Positions 8,864 through 18,670 of a stretch of 64,000 nucleotides of DNA are shown here, one piece after another (within the stretch, counting starts at the first letter, position 1; each line of letters opens with the position of its first letter). The notes beneath the pieces are model-generated. The model ran no database searches, was not told the origin of the DNA, and was given only the letters and a program-made list of their open reading frames with translations. The translations under genes were made by a program, and so were the position numbers. Source of the DNA: Verrucomicrobiaceae bacterium (lineage in GTDB: Bacteria > Verrucomicrobiota > Verrucomicrobiia > Verrucomicrobiales > Verrucomicrobiaceae); the NCBI GenBank assembly GCA_947458455.1, contig CANGYJ010000002.1:310001-374000 (forward strand), read 5' to 3'.

Positions 8864-11800
8864 GTGATCCGCCCCCTCATCACTTTTGCCCTCGTTTCCT
8901 CCGCCCTGGCGGAGCCCATCGACTTTTCCAAACAGATCCGCCCGATCCTGAGCGAGAACTGCTTTTTCTGCCACGGCCCCGACGATAAAAAACGCGAGGC
9001 GGACCTCCGTCTCGACGACGAAACCGCCGCGAAGACGAGCAACGACGGTGTGATCGCCGTAGTGCCGGGTGATCCGGAGAAAAGCGCCCTCATCCAGCGC
9101 ATCGTGAGCACGGACCCGGATGAGGTCATGCCGCCGCCGAAGCAGCACAAGACGATCTCACCGGCGCAGGTCGCTTTATTAAAAGAGTGGATCAAGCAGG
9201 GCGCGAAGTGGGGGAAGCACTGGAGCTATGAGAAGGTGGTTAGGCCGGCGGTGCCTGCCGGAGCGAAGAATCCCGTGGATGCGTTTCTGGCGGCGCGTCT
9301 GAAGAAGGAAGGGCTATCGTTTTCTCCAGCTGCGGACCGAGCCACGCTGATTCGCCGTGTGGCGCTCGATTTGACTGGGCTGCCGCCGACGCTGGAGGAG
9401 CTGGCGCGTTTTGAACGGTCCGAGCTGAGCGATACGGTGCAATTTTATCTCAATAAACCCAGCTACGGCGAGCACTGGGCCCGCCAATGGCTGGACCTCG
9501 CACGCTACGCGGACTCCTCTGGCTATCCGAGTGATCAGCCACGGGAGATTTGGGCCTATCGTGACTGGGTCATCCGTGCGCTGAACGCGAACATGCCTTT
9601 CGATCAGTTCACCATTGAGCAAAACGCGGGCGATCTGCTGCCGAACCCGACGGACGACCAGCTCATCGCCACCGCGTTTCATCGGAACACGATGACGCAG
9701 AACGAAGGCGGCACGGATGACGAGGAATTCCGCAACGCGGCGATCATCGACCGCGTGAACACGACCTTTGCGGTGTGGATGGGCACCACGATGGCCTGTG
9801 CGCAGTGCCACACGCACAAATACGATCCGCTCACCATCAATGAGTACTTCCAGTTCTACGCCTTCCTCAATCAAAGCGCCGATAGCGACAAAAAAGACGA
9901 GGTGCCGCTGCACAGCTTTGACACGCCGGAGACGAAAAAGCAGCGCGAGATGCTGAAAGCCGAGATCGCGGCGCTGGAGTCGAAATTCACGAAACCGGAC
10001 GCGAAATGGCTCGCGGGCCTCGACGCGTGGGACCGCGGCTTTGCGCGGGATTTGGGCTGGCAGAGCCCGAAGCCTGTCAAAGTGAGCGAAAGCGGCGCGA
10101 AGATCGAAAACGATGGTCGCGTGATCCTTGCGAAGAACCAGGATAAGGCGAGCTACACGGTCGAACTGCCGCTCACGGGTGATAAACTGAGCGCTCTGAG
10201 GCTCGAAACGACTCCGCAGGCCGGTTTCGGCAATTTTGTGCTCACCAGCCTCAAGGCCGAGGTGGTGCCGCCGGATGCGAAGGCGGCTTCGCAGGCTCGC
10301 TTTGTGCGCGTGGAGCTGCCGGGGGCTAAAAAGATGCTGCAACTGGCTGAGGTGCAGGTTTTCAGCGGCGCGGAGAACCTCGCGCCGAAGGGCGTGGCGA
10401 GTCACAGCAGCCAGTATCAGGATGCCGCGGCGAAACGCGCCAACGACGGCAACACGAGCGGCGAGTACAAGAACGGCAGCGTGTCGCACACGAGTGGCAA
10501 CGACAACGATCCGTGGTGGGAGGTCGATCTGAAGGCCGCGAAGCCGGTGGATCGCGTGGTGGTGTGGAACCGCACGGATGGCAATGTTCACACCCGATTG
10601 GAAGGCTTTCGCGTCGTCTTGCTTGATGAGAAGCGCCAGATCGTCTGGAAGAGTGATCTGACGCCTGCGCCGGTGAAGGAGAAGGCTTTTGCGGTGAGCG
10701 GCCCGGTGTCGGTGGGTTTCACGACGGCACTGGCTGATTACGAACAGAGCGGTTTTGAGACCGTGAAGTTCCTCGCTCCGAAAAGCAAGGGCTGGGCCGT
10801 CGGTGGCGCGGCGGAAAAACCGCACACGCTCACGCTTTTGACAAATTCACCCGTCGTGGTGCCTGCGGGCGCAAAGCTGCGCGTGACCTTGGAGCAGAAG
10901 AGCGAGTTCAAGCAGCACACCCTCGGGAATTTCCGCCTCAGTTTCACCGGCGATGCCCGCGTGCAGCAGGCGGCGAAGATTCCCGCGAATGTCATCGCCG
11001 CGCTGGCGCTGCCGAAACGCACGCCGGAGCAGCAGAAGGTCGTCGTGGATTATTATGTGCGAAACATCGCCAAAGAATCTGCCGCCGAGCGCACGCGACT
11101 CGTTGCCGCGACCCAAGAGCTCTCCGCGATCAAGCCCGTGACGGTGCCGATCATGCGTGACCTTGATCCGAAGCAGCGCCGCGTGACGAAAGTGCAGCTT
11201 CGCGGGAACTGGCAGTCGCTCGGCGATCAAGTGAAGGAAGCCACGCCTGCTGTTTTCAATCCGTTGCCCGCGAACGAGCCGAAGAACCGCCTCACGATGG
11301 CAAAGTGGCTCGTGAGCCGCGACAATCCGCTCACGGCCCGCGTGGCCGTGAATCGTCTGTGGGAAAGCCTGTTCGGCACCGGCATCGTGCGCAGCAGCGA
11401 AGAGTTCGGCAGCCAGGGCGATCTGCCGTTTCATCCCGAGCTGCTCGACTGGCTTGCTGCGGAGCTGATGGACAGCGGCTGGGACATCAAGCACCTGCTG
11501 AAACTGATGGTGACGAGTGAGGCATATCAGCAGAGCTCTTCGTTCGTAGTTCGGCCTTCAGGCCGTTCTGACGGGCTAAAGCCCGAACTACAAACGGATG
11601 ATCCTGATAACCGCTTGCTGGCTCGTGGGCCGCGTTTCCGCCCCACCGGCGAACTGCTGCGTGATCAAGCGCTCGCCGTGAGCGGTTTGCTTTCGGAGAA
11701 GATGTTCGGCGTGCCCGTGCGGCCCGTCACACCGAATCTCGGCCTGAGCACCGCGTTTGGTCGCAGCAACGACTGGGAGGTTAGCAAGGGCGAGGATGCT

Positions 11801-12268
11801 CACCGCCGCAGTCTTTACACGGAGGTGCGGCGCAATTCGCCGTATGCGAGCTTCACGACCTTCGACGCGGGCAATCGCGAGGTCTGCATGATCCGCCGCA
11901 GCCGCACGAACACGCCGCTGCAGGCCTTCGTGACGCTGAATGACCCCGTCTTCATCGAAACGCATCAGGCGATGGCGCGGCGGATCGTCTTGAAGGACGG
12001 AAAGGACCGAACAGACGTAAAGGACAGGCTTTCGCTGATGTTCCGCCTCTGTCTCTCGCGTGAGCCGACGGCGACCGAATTGACCGCCTTGACGCAGCTT
12101 CATGCGGAAAGCCTCGAGATGTATCAAAAGGACACCGCCGCTGCGACGAAGATGGCCACCGAGCCGCTCGGACCTGTGGAAGCTGGCGCTGATGTCGTCG
12201 AACTCGCCGCCTGGACGGCCGTGGCGAATGTGGTCATGAATTTGGATGAGTTTTTGATGCGGAGGTGA
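8864..12268 (+). CDS. Planctomycete-type cytochrome c, DUF1549/DUF1553 protein
   Basis: This 1134-residue exported protein starts at GTG 8864; the nearby ATG at 8850 runs straight into a stop. After a short signal peptide comes a heme c site CFFCH (33-37) of the PSCyt1 type. A DUF1549 domain follows at about 130-330, a discoidin-like galactose-binding segment at about 490-600, and DUF1553 over the C-terminal third. These proteins nearly always pair with a DUF1501 protein, found here at 12848 but separated by an ORF6N gene. The role is unproven; surface or periplasmic oxidative attack on carbohydrates has been suggested for the family. A REP doublet is inserted in frame at about residues 895-910. 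Confidence 0.9.
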   Translation: MIRPLITFALVSSALAEPIDFSKQIRPILSENCFFCHGPDDKKREADLRLDDETAAKTSNDGVIAVVPGDPEKSALIQRIVSTDPDEVMPPPKQHKTISPAQVALLKEWIKQGAKWGKHWSYEKVVRPAVPAGAKNPVDAFLAARLKKEGLSFSPAADRATLIRRVALDLTGLPPTLEELARFERSELSDTVQFYLNKPSYGEHWARQWLDLARYADSSGYPSDQPREIWAYRDWVIRALNANMPFDQFTIEQNAGDLLPNPTDDQLIATAFHRNTMTQNEGGTDDEEFRNAAIIDRVNTTFAVWMGTTMACAQCHTHKYDPLTINEYFQFYAFLNQSADSDKKDEVPLHSFDTPETKKQREMLKAEIAALESKFTKPDAKWLAGLDAWDRGFARDLGWQSPKPVKVSESGAKIENDGRVILAKNQDKASYTVELPLTGDKLSALRLETTPQAGFGNFVLTSLKAEVVPPDAKAASQARFVRVELPGAKKMLQLAEVQVFSGAENLAPKGVASHSSQYQDAAAKRANDGNTSGEYKNGSVSHTSGNDNDPWWEVDLKAAKPVDRVVVWNRTDGNVHTRLEGFRVVLLDEKRQIVWKSDLTPAPVKEKAFAVSGPVSVGFTTALADYEQSGFETVKFLAPKSKGWAVGGAAEKPHTLTLLTNSPVVVPAGAKLRVTLEQKSEFKQHTLGNFRLSFTGDARVQQAAKIPANVIAALALPKRTPEQQKVVVDYYVRNIAKESAAERTRLVAATQELSAIKPVTVPIMRDLDPKQRRVTKVQLRGNWQSLGDQVKEATPAVFNPLPANEPKNRLTMAKWLVSRDNPLTARVAVNRLWESLFGTGIVRSSEEFGSQGDLPFHPELLDWLAAELMDSGWDIKHLLKLMVTSEAYQQSSSFVVRPSGRSDGLKPELQTDDPDNRLLARGPRFRPTGELLRDQALAVSGLLSEKMFGVPVRPVTPNLGLSTAFGRSNDWEVSKGEDAHRRSLYTEVRRNSPYASFTTFDAGNREVCMIRRSRTNTPLQAFVTLNDPVFIETHQAMARRIVLKDGKDRTDVKDRLSLMFRLCLSREPTATELTALTQLHAESLEMYQKDTAAATKMATEPLGPVEAGADVVELAAWTAVANVVMNLDEFLMRR
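11546..11591. repeat. REP doublet (family A) in frame inside the DUF1553 region
   Basis: GTAGTTCGGCCTTCAGGCC at 11546 faces GGGCTAAAGCCCGAACTAC ending at 11591. The doublet is read in frame as VVRPSGRSDGLKPELQ. The same family brackets the RAYT gene at 28123-28722. Related proteins have only a short loop between the QSS and DPDNRLLARGPRF motifs that flank it here. Confidence 0.85.
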
Positions 12269-12282
12269 TTCAATCCGAAGCC

Positions 12283-12795
12283 ATGGCTGCCCAAAAATCC
12301 ATCGACATCCCCATTCACACCGTGCGCGGCCAGCGTGTCGTGCTGGATTCCGATCTGGCGGCGCTGTATGGCGTCACGACGATGGCGTTCAATCAGGCGA
12401 TCAAACGTAACCTGAAAAGATTCCCTGAAGATTTCTCCTTCGTCGTCAGTCGCGAGGAGTTTCTACTTTTGATATCACAATCTGTGATATCAAAGCCGGA
12501 GGGGCGCGGCGGTCGTCGCAAACCGCCCCGCGTCTTTACCGAGCATGGCGCCCTCATGGCGGCCTCGGTGCTGAACAGTGACCGCGCCATCTCGATGAGC
12601 GTCTATGTCATCCGGGCCTTCATCGAAATCCGTGAGCAAATCGCCGCGAATGCCTCGATACTCAAGCGTCTGGCCGAGATCGACAACACGCTCCTTATCC
12701 ACGACGCTTCCCTTCGCGACATCTACAAGAAGCTAATGCCACTCCTGGCTCCGCCTCCGCCAGCGCCTCGCAAACAAATCGGATTCCATCCCTGA
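12283..12795 (+). CDS. ORF6N domain protein
   Basis: This 170-residue protein (from ATG 12283) carries the ORF6N DNA-binding domain found in phage and mobile-element proteins of the KilA-N/Bro group: it begins with VRGQRVVLDSDLAALYGV, then FNQAIKRNLKRFPEDFSF, GGRRKPPRVFTEHGALMAA and VIRAFIEIRE. A helical tail ends in a proline-rich segment. It sits between the normally adjacent DUF1549/1553 and DUF1501 genes, 14 bases past the first, so it looks like an insertion. Its own coding sequence contains a 27-base palindrome (12468-12494) that resembles another just downstream (12809-12833). The function is unknown; regulation or remnant mobile DNA are both possible. Confidence 0.85.
   Translation: MAAQKSIDIPIHTVRGQRVVLDSDLAALYGVTTMAFNQAIKRNLKRFPEDFSFVVSREEFLLLISQSVISKPEGRGGRRKPPRVFTEHGALMAASVLNSDRAISMSVYVIRAFIEIREQIAANASILKRLAEIDNTLLIHDASLRDIYKKLMPLLAPPPPAPRKQIGFHP
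12468..12494. promoter_or_regulatory. Operator-like palindrome inside the ORF6N gene
   Basis: TTTGATATCACA, a three-base centre ATC, and TGTGATATCAAA form a perfect 12-bp inverted repeat within the coding region. A close relative lies at 12809-12833. Its role as a binding site is inferred only from symmetry and from the DNA-binding domain encoded around it. Confidence 0.45.
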
Positions 12796-12808
12796 ACACC
12801 CGCCAAAC

Positions 12809-12833
12809 TTGAGGTCACAATTTGTGACCTCAA
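12809..12833. promoter_or_regulatory. Operator-like palindrome downstream of the ORF6N gene
   Basis: TTGAGGTCACA, centre ATT, and TGTGACCTCAA form a perfect 11-bp inverted repeat, 15 bases before the start codon of the DUF1501 gene. It matches the pattern TTGAnnTCACA-ATN-TGTGAnnTCAA shared with 12468-12494. Read on the plus strand it would encode LRSQFVTSK, similar to a conserved ORF6N segment, so it may instead be a relic of a second ORF6N gene. Confidence 0.45.
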
Positions 12834-12847
12834 AGGCAAATTTCCCC

Positions 12848-14299
<1,452 letters not shown>

Positions 14300-14338
14300 G
14301 CCTTGCCTGCGGGCGCTGAGCCTGCATGATGGGTATTG

Positions 14339-15184
14339 ATGATTTTGTTCTTCCAGCAATGGCGCGGTGAGCTGCTGAAGCTCTTCGCCCGCCGCCGCAC
14401 CTACATTGGCTTCGGGGCTTTTGTGCTGCTGGAGTTGCTCATCCTTTGGCTCATCAAGGTGAAGGGCCTCGGACCGGTGCAGAAGGCCATCGTCGGCTCC
14501 GGCGAGAACATGGATTACTACTTCTCGGCGCTCACTGTGTCCCTCATCGTCGTTTCGATGTCTGTTTTTTTCCTGGGGGCCTTGTACCTCACGCTCGTGG
14601 CGGGTGACATCGTGGCAAAGGAAGGCGAGGACGGCCATTTGCGACTCTTGCTGGCCCGGCCGGTGACGCGTTTTCGCGTGCTGCTGCTGAAATACCTGAC
14701 CTGCTTCTGCTACGCCTTCTTCTTGATCCAGTTTCTCGCCTGGACGGCTTTCATTCTTGGCCTCGCGCTGCGTGGCTGGGGGGGCGGCTTCTGCGTGCTC
14801 ATCATGGACATGGACATCGTGTCCTTTTACGACTGGGATGAGGGTATCAAGCGCTACGCTTTTGCCATGCTGGGCCTTGGCTTGAGCATGACGGCCATGG
14901 CCAGCATCGCCTTTTTCCTCTCCTGCTTTCCCATCAAACCGGCTGCTGCCACCATTGGAGCGCTCTCCTACATCCTCGTCGATTTCATCCTGCGAAACAG
15001 CGGCTTCATGGAAAGCTACCAGCACCTGCTCATCACCCGCCACATGGCGGCCTGGACGCGTCTGCTGGCCGAGACCATCGACTGGCCGCTCGTCTTCCGG
15101 GGCTTTGCGGTCGTTTTCGCCACCAACATCACTCTCTTCACCCTCGGCTACGCGGTGTTTGAATCCCGCGATCTCAAATCATGA
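14339..15184 (+). CDS. ABC-2 type transporter permease
   Basis: This 281-residue integral membrane protein starts at ATG 14339. About six hydrophobic segments are visible, for example YIGFGAFVLLELLILWLI, SLIVVSMSVFFLGALYLTLV and FVVFATN-type segments near the end. The motif GEDGHLRLLLARPVTRFRVLLLKY after the second segment (quoted in part: LRLLLARPVTR) is typical of ABC-2 permeases. No ATP-binding subunit lies next to it, so the partner is encoded elsewhere or was lost. The stop overlaps the panC start by four bases, so the two are translationally coupled. The substrate is unknown. Confidence 0.8.
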   Translation: MILFFQQWRGELLKLFARRRTYIGFGAFVLLELLILWLIKVKGLGPVQKAIVGSGENMDYYFSALTVSLIVVSMSVFFLGALYLTLVAGDIVAKEGEDGHLRLLLARPVTRFRVLLLKYLTCFCYAFFLIQFLAWTAFILGLALRGWGGGFCVLIMDMDIVSFYDWDEGIKRYAFAMLGLGLSMTAMASIAFFLSCFPIKPAAATIGALSYILVDFILRNSGFMESYQHLLITRHMAAWTRLLAETIDWPLVFRGFAVVFATNITLFTLGYAVFESRDLKS

Positions 15185-16032
15185 ACATCATCAACAACGT
15201 TCGTCAGCTTCGCTCCTGGACGAGCATCAATCGCGGCACGCGCTGTGTCTTCGTGCCCACCATGGGGGCGCTGCACGAGGGCCACGCAGCTCTCATCCGT
15301 GCCGCTCGCGAGCTGGCCGGGCAGGCAGGCAATGTCATCGTCAGCATCTTCGTGAATCCCACGCAATTTGGGCCGGGGGAGGATTTCTCGAAGTATCCCC
15401 GCACTCTCATTGAGGATCTCGGTATGTGCCGCGACAACGGCGCGGATGCCATTTTTGCCCCGAAGGCCGAGGATCTGTATCTGGCGGACCGCAGCCTCCA
15501 GCTTTTCGAGACCAGCCTGTCGAAGACGCTTTGCGGAGCCAGCCGCCCCGGTCATTTCGATGGCGTTTGCACCATCGTGGCCAAGCTCTTCAACCTCGTA
15601 CAGCCGGATGACGCGGTGTTCGGCAAAAAAGACTACCAGCAGCTCGCCATCATCCGTCGCCTCGTTCGGGATCTCGATTTCAATGTCGTCATCCACGGCA
15701 TCGAGACCGTGCGTGAGGCCGATGGTCTGGCGATGAGCAGTCGCAACCGCTATCTCAGCGAAGAAGAGCGTGCGCAGGCCCCGGTGCTGCGTGCGGCGCT
15801 CATGAAAGCTCGTGAGGCATATGTCAAAGGTGGCGAGCGGGATGGCAAGGCGCTTCAACGCCTCGTGAGCGATCAAATCGCCGCCGAAGCCCCTGCGGGC
15901 CGCGTGGACTATGTGGAAGTCGTGGATGCCGGCACGCTGCAAAAGCCCACCGAAGCCACCGAGCTTGTTTTGGTCGCCGTGGCGGTGTTTTTCGGCTCGG
16001 CGAGATTGATTGATAACATTGAACTGAAATAA
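15181..16032 (+). CDS. panC: Pantothenate synthetase
   Basis: PanC condenses D-pantoate with beta-alanine using ATP, the last step of pantothenate (coenzyme A precursor) synthesis in the cytoplasm. The 283-residue length is normal. The ATP-binding HIGH-type motif appears as PTMGALHEGHAALI (about 27-40), with FVNPTQFGPGEDF, GVCTIVAKLFNLV, FGKKDYQQL and the MSSRNRYL motif further on. The start overlaps the ABC permease stop (ATGA), and the NADH dehydrogenase gene follows after five bases, so the three probably share a transcript. No other pantothenate gene is nearby. Confidence 0.95.
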   Translation: MNIINNVRQLRSWTSINRGTRCVFVPTMGALHEGHAALIRAARELAGQAGNVIVSIFVNPTQFGPGEDFSKYPRTLIEDLGMCRDNGADAIFAPKAEDLYLADRSLQLFETSLSKTLCGASRPGHFDGVCTIVAKLFNLVQPDDAVFGKKDYQQLAIIRRLVRDLDFNVVIHGIETVREADGLAMSSRNRYLSEEERAQAPVLRAALMKAREAYVKGGERDGKALQRLVSDQIAAEAPAGRVDYVEVVDAGTLQKPTEATELVLVAVAVFFGSARLIDNIELK

Positions 16033-16036
16033 CCCA

Positions 16037-17281
16037 ATGAGTGAAAAACATGTGATCATCCTCGGGGGCGGCTTTGCCGGTCTCGCCTGTGCCAAGGGTC
16101 TCGATGACGAGCGCTTTCGCGTGACGCTGGTGGACCGCTGGAATCATCATCTATTTCAACCGCTGCTTTATCAGGTCGCCACGGGCGGGCTGGCGATGAC
16201 GGAGATCGCGCAGCCGCTGCGCTCGATCCTTTCGGAGCACAAAAACGTCACGACGATCATGAACGAGGTCACCCGCATCGACGTGGAGACGCGGCAGGTG
16301 CATTTGAAGGACCGCGTGCTGGATTATGACTTCCTCGTGATCGCGATGGGCGCGAAAACGAGTTACTTCGGCCATCCCGAATGGGCACCACACACGCTAG
16401 GCCTCAAGAGCCTGGATGATGCGATGGCGATTCGCCGAAAGGTGCTGCTGGCCTTTGAAAAGGCGGAGTCGTCCGCTGATCCGGCGGAGGTCGAGCGGCT
16501 GCTGACGATGGTGGTCGTGGGTGGTGGACCGACGGGGGTGGAGATGGCGGGCTCGCTGGCGGAACTGGCGAATGTGGTGCTCAAAGATGACTTCCGCCGC
16601 ATCGATCCGGCGCAGGCACGGGTACATCTCATCGAAGCGGGGCCAAAGCTCCTGCCGATGTTTCCTGGCGAGCTGCCTGAATACACGCGCAAGCGTCTCG
16701 AACGCATGGGTGTGACCGTTCACCTCAACTGCCCGGTCAAAGACCTGGGCGCGGGCTTTGTACTCGCGGGGGATCAGCGTCTCGAAACGGATCTCGTGGT
16801 CTGGGGCGCGGGCGTGGAGGCCAGCGAGGTCACGCGCACGCTGGCGGGCATTCCGCTGGATCGCGGTGGTCGCATCGAGGTGCGGCCGGATTTGAGTCTG
16901 CCGGGTCATCCCGAGGTCTTCGCGGCGGGAGACATCGCGAGTTTGACGGACAAGAACGGCGTCAAAGTGCCCGGTGTGTGTCCGGCGGCGATTCAGATGG
17001 GGCAGTTCATCGCCAAGATGATCGTCGAGGAGCCGCTGAGTGATTCACGGCCTGCCTTTGGCTACTGGGACAAGGGCAGCATGGCCACCATCGGCCGCAG
17101 CGCGGCGGTGGTGAGCTTTGCCGGGATGCAGGTCAAAGGCTTCATCGCGTGGCTGATGTGGCTGTTTGTGCATCTGCTCTTCCTGATGGGCATGCGGAAT
17201 CGTGCCTCGGTGTTTCTGCACTGGGTGTGGTCCTATTTTACTTGGCAGCGCGGGGCGCGGGTGGTGCAGTCCTCGTCGTGA
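16037..17281 (+). CDS. ndh: Type II NADH dehydrogenase (NDH-2)
   Basis: This 414-residue flavoprotein moves electrons from NADH to quinone without proton pumping at the inner face of the cytoplasmic membrane. The FAD-binding motif GGGFAGLACAKGL is near the N-terminus, the NAD-binding motif VVVGGGPTGVEMAGSLAEL is at about 157-175, and the second FAD motif VFAAGDIAS is at about 294-302. A hydrophobic C-terminal stretch (FIAWLMWLFVHLLFLMGM) serves as membrane anchor, typical of one NDH-2 subgroup. It is the last gene of the permease-panC-ndh run and converges on the cytochrome gene at 17354. Confidence 0.92.
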   Translation: MSEKHVIILGGGFAGLACAKGLDDERFRVTLVDRWNHHLFQPLLYQVATGGLAMTEIAQPLRSILSEHKNVTTIMNEVTRIDVETRQVHLKDRVLDYDFLVIAMGAKTSYFGHPEWAPHTLGLKSLDDAMAIRRKVLLAFEKAESSADPAEVERLLTMVVVGGGPTGVEMAGSLAELANVVLKDDFRRIDPAQARVHLIEAGPKLLPMFPGELPEYTRKRLERMGVTVHLNCPVKDLGAGFVLAGDQRLETDLVVWGAGVEASEVTRTLAGIPLDRGGRIEVRPDLSLPGHPEVFAAGDIASLTDKNGVKVPGVCPAAIQMGQFIAKMIVEEPLSDSRPAFGYWDKGSMATIGRSAAVVSFAGMQVKGFIAWLMWLFVHLLFLMGMRNRASVFLHWVWSYFTWQRGARVVQSSS

Positions 17282-17319
17282 GGCTGGATGTGGAAGAGAG
17301 GGGGGGGGGCACGCCGAGT

Positions 17320-17343
17320 CGGCAAACGGACGTTTGCCGCTAC
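17320..17343 (-). repeat. Single REP-like palindrome (family E)
   Basis: On the minus strand it reads GTAGCGGCAAACG, then TCCGTTTGCCG: a 5' GTAG head followed by a stem (CGGCAAACG with CGTTTGCCG). It lies between the convergent ndh and heme-protein genes and could also act as a bidirectional transcription block. A run of ten G residues (17300-17309) precedes it. Confidence 0.6.
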
Positions 17344-17353
17344 GAAGGCGGCC

Positions 17354-18670
17354 TCACTTCGCCGCCAGCGTCTTCTTCCATTCCTTGGGCGCACCAGGAA
17401 GGGTCTCGGCAAGGATGCGGCGGATGTGGCTGCGTTCGCTTTCGCCGAGGTAGGCGTAGCTGCCGGTTTGGACGTTGCCGTCGAGCACGTTCCAAAGGCG
17501 GGCGAGGATGGTCTGCTTCAGCGGTGCGGTGAGGTGCTGGAAGGTGAGGGAGTAGATCATGTAGCTGCAGCGATGCTTGAAGAGGCGGTTGAGGAGCTGG
17601 AAGTCCTTCAAACTGCGTCCATCGCTGCTCTGCGGAGCGCGTTTGACGAAGGCGGTCTGGAAGGCGGGATCGCCCTCGATGCCGCCCCCGGGCAAAGCGG
17701 CTTCGTCTTTGAAAAGCAGCGCGTCGAGCACATCCTCGGCGCAGTGATCGATGATGCGGCGGGCGGTGCCCACGGGCTCGGGTGTGATGGTCTCACCCAA
17801 CTCACGCTGGAGGCTCGTCTGCATGTGCATGGCCCGCAGAGAGGTGTGGTTGGCCTTGGTGAGGATGTTTTGCACGCTCGTCTGATGCTCGAGGATCATG
17901 AGCGCGACGATGTCGCTCGTTTTGCGTTTGTAGGGGGAGGTATCGAAGAGCTTTGCGAGGCTGGTGACGTTCGCACCGGCTTTGAAGTCGATGTCCACGC
18001 TCTGGTCCTTGTTCTCGATGGCGGTCACATTGCCGCGGTGGAGCACATCGCCATGCCTGCCGGTGACATACCAGCCGCCCCAGCGGTCGCTGAACGGCGT
18101 GGTGGTATCCACGACGGTGCTGCCCTGGCTCATGATGGGATGGCCTTCGGGGCCGGGAAAGACGGAGCGCACGAGCACGCCGGGCACCTCCGGGGTGAAG
18201 GGGCCGCCGTGGCAGCTCAGGCAGCTTTGATCCCGCTCAAAGTGCAGCGGCTTCTTCGGCTCGGTATCGGGATCGAGGAGGTAAAAGATGGGGCCGAGCT
18301 TCGGATCAATGGTGGAGATTTCCAGCGCTCCGCCGACGCTGTAGCCCACATAGGCGTTGTCGCCAAAATAGATGACGCGTGGGGTTCGTGGGCTGATGCG
18401 GTCGTTTTGCTTGCTGGTCTTGGAGAAGACCATGACCTGCGATTCAGGCGGGATACCGAATGCCTTCAGCACGCCCTGAAGCATGCTCCACGCATCGGTG
18501 CGGTCGATTTTGACCTTTCCCTCGGCCATGAGGCGCTCGAGGCGCTGCGCGGCATCGTTCGGCGCGGTGTCGGAGTAGTGGATGGGGGCGTTTTCGTATT
18601 CGTTTTCGGCCTGCGCGGCGGTGGCGAGCAGGCTGAGCGTGACGAGGCCGCGTGTCAGAAGCGTTTTCAT
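17354..18670 (-). CDS. Exported c-type heme protein in an NsrR operon
   Basis: This 438-residue protein has a signal peptide (MKTLLTRGLVTLSLLATAAQA) and a single heme c site, CLSCH (150-154). A His-rich and Met-containing C-terminal half with MILEHQTSVQNILTKANH could supply axial ligands. I do not recognise a named family; similar uncharacterised cytochrome-like proteins occur in Verrucomicrobia and Planctomycetes. Its ATG overlaps the stop of the upstream NsrR-type regulator by four bases, so the two are translationally coupled. The context suggests a periplasmic role in nitric oxide or nitrosative stress, by analogy with cytochrome c' and other NsrR targets; this is inference. Confidence 0.75.
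   Translation of the reverse strand: MKTLLTRGLVTLSLLATAAQAENEYENAPIHYSDTAPNDAAQRLERLMAEGKVKIDRTDAWSMLQGVLKAFGIPPESQVMVFSKTSKQNDRISPRTPRVIYFGDNAYVGYSVGGALEISTIDPKLGPIFYLLDPDTEPKKPLHFERDQSCLSCHGGPFTPEVPGVLVRSVFPGPEGHPIMSQGSTVVDTTTPFSDRWGGWYVTGRHGDVLHRGNVTAIENKDQSVDIDFKAGANVTSLAKLFDTSPYKRKTSDIVALMILEHQTSVQNILTKANHTSLRAMHMQTSLQRELGETITPEPVGTARRIIDHCAEDVLDALLFKDEAALPGGGIEGDPAFQTAFVKRAPQSSDGRSLKDFQLLNRLFKHRCSYMIYSLTFQHLTAPLKQTILARLWNVLDGNVQTGSYAYLGESERSHIRRILAETLPGAPKEWKKTLAAK

Noticed and set aside
17300-17309. Run of ten G residues as a phase-variable coding tract
   Set aside because: It lies 19 bases past the ndh stop in non-coding DNA next to a REP. It may affect sequencing accuracy but no gene depends on it.
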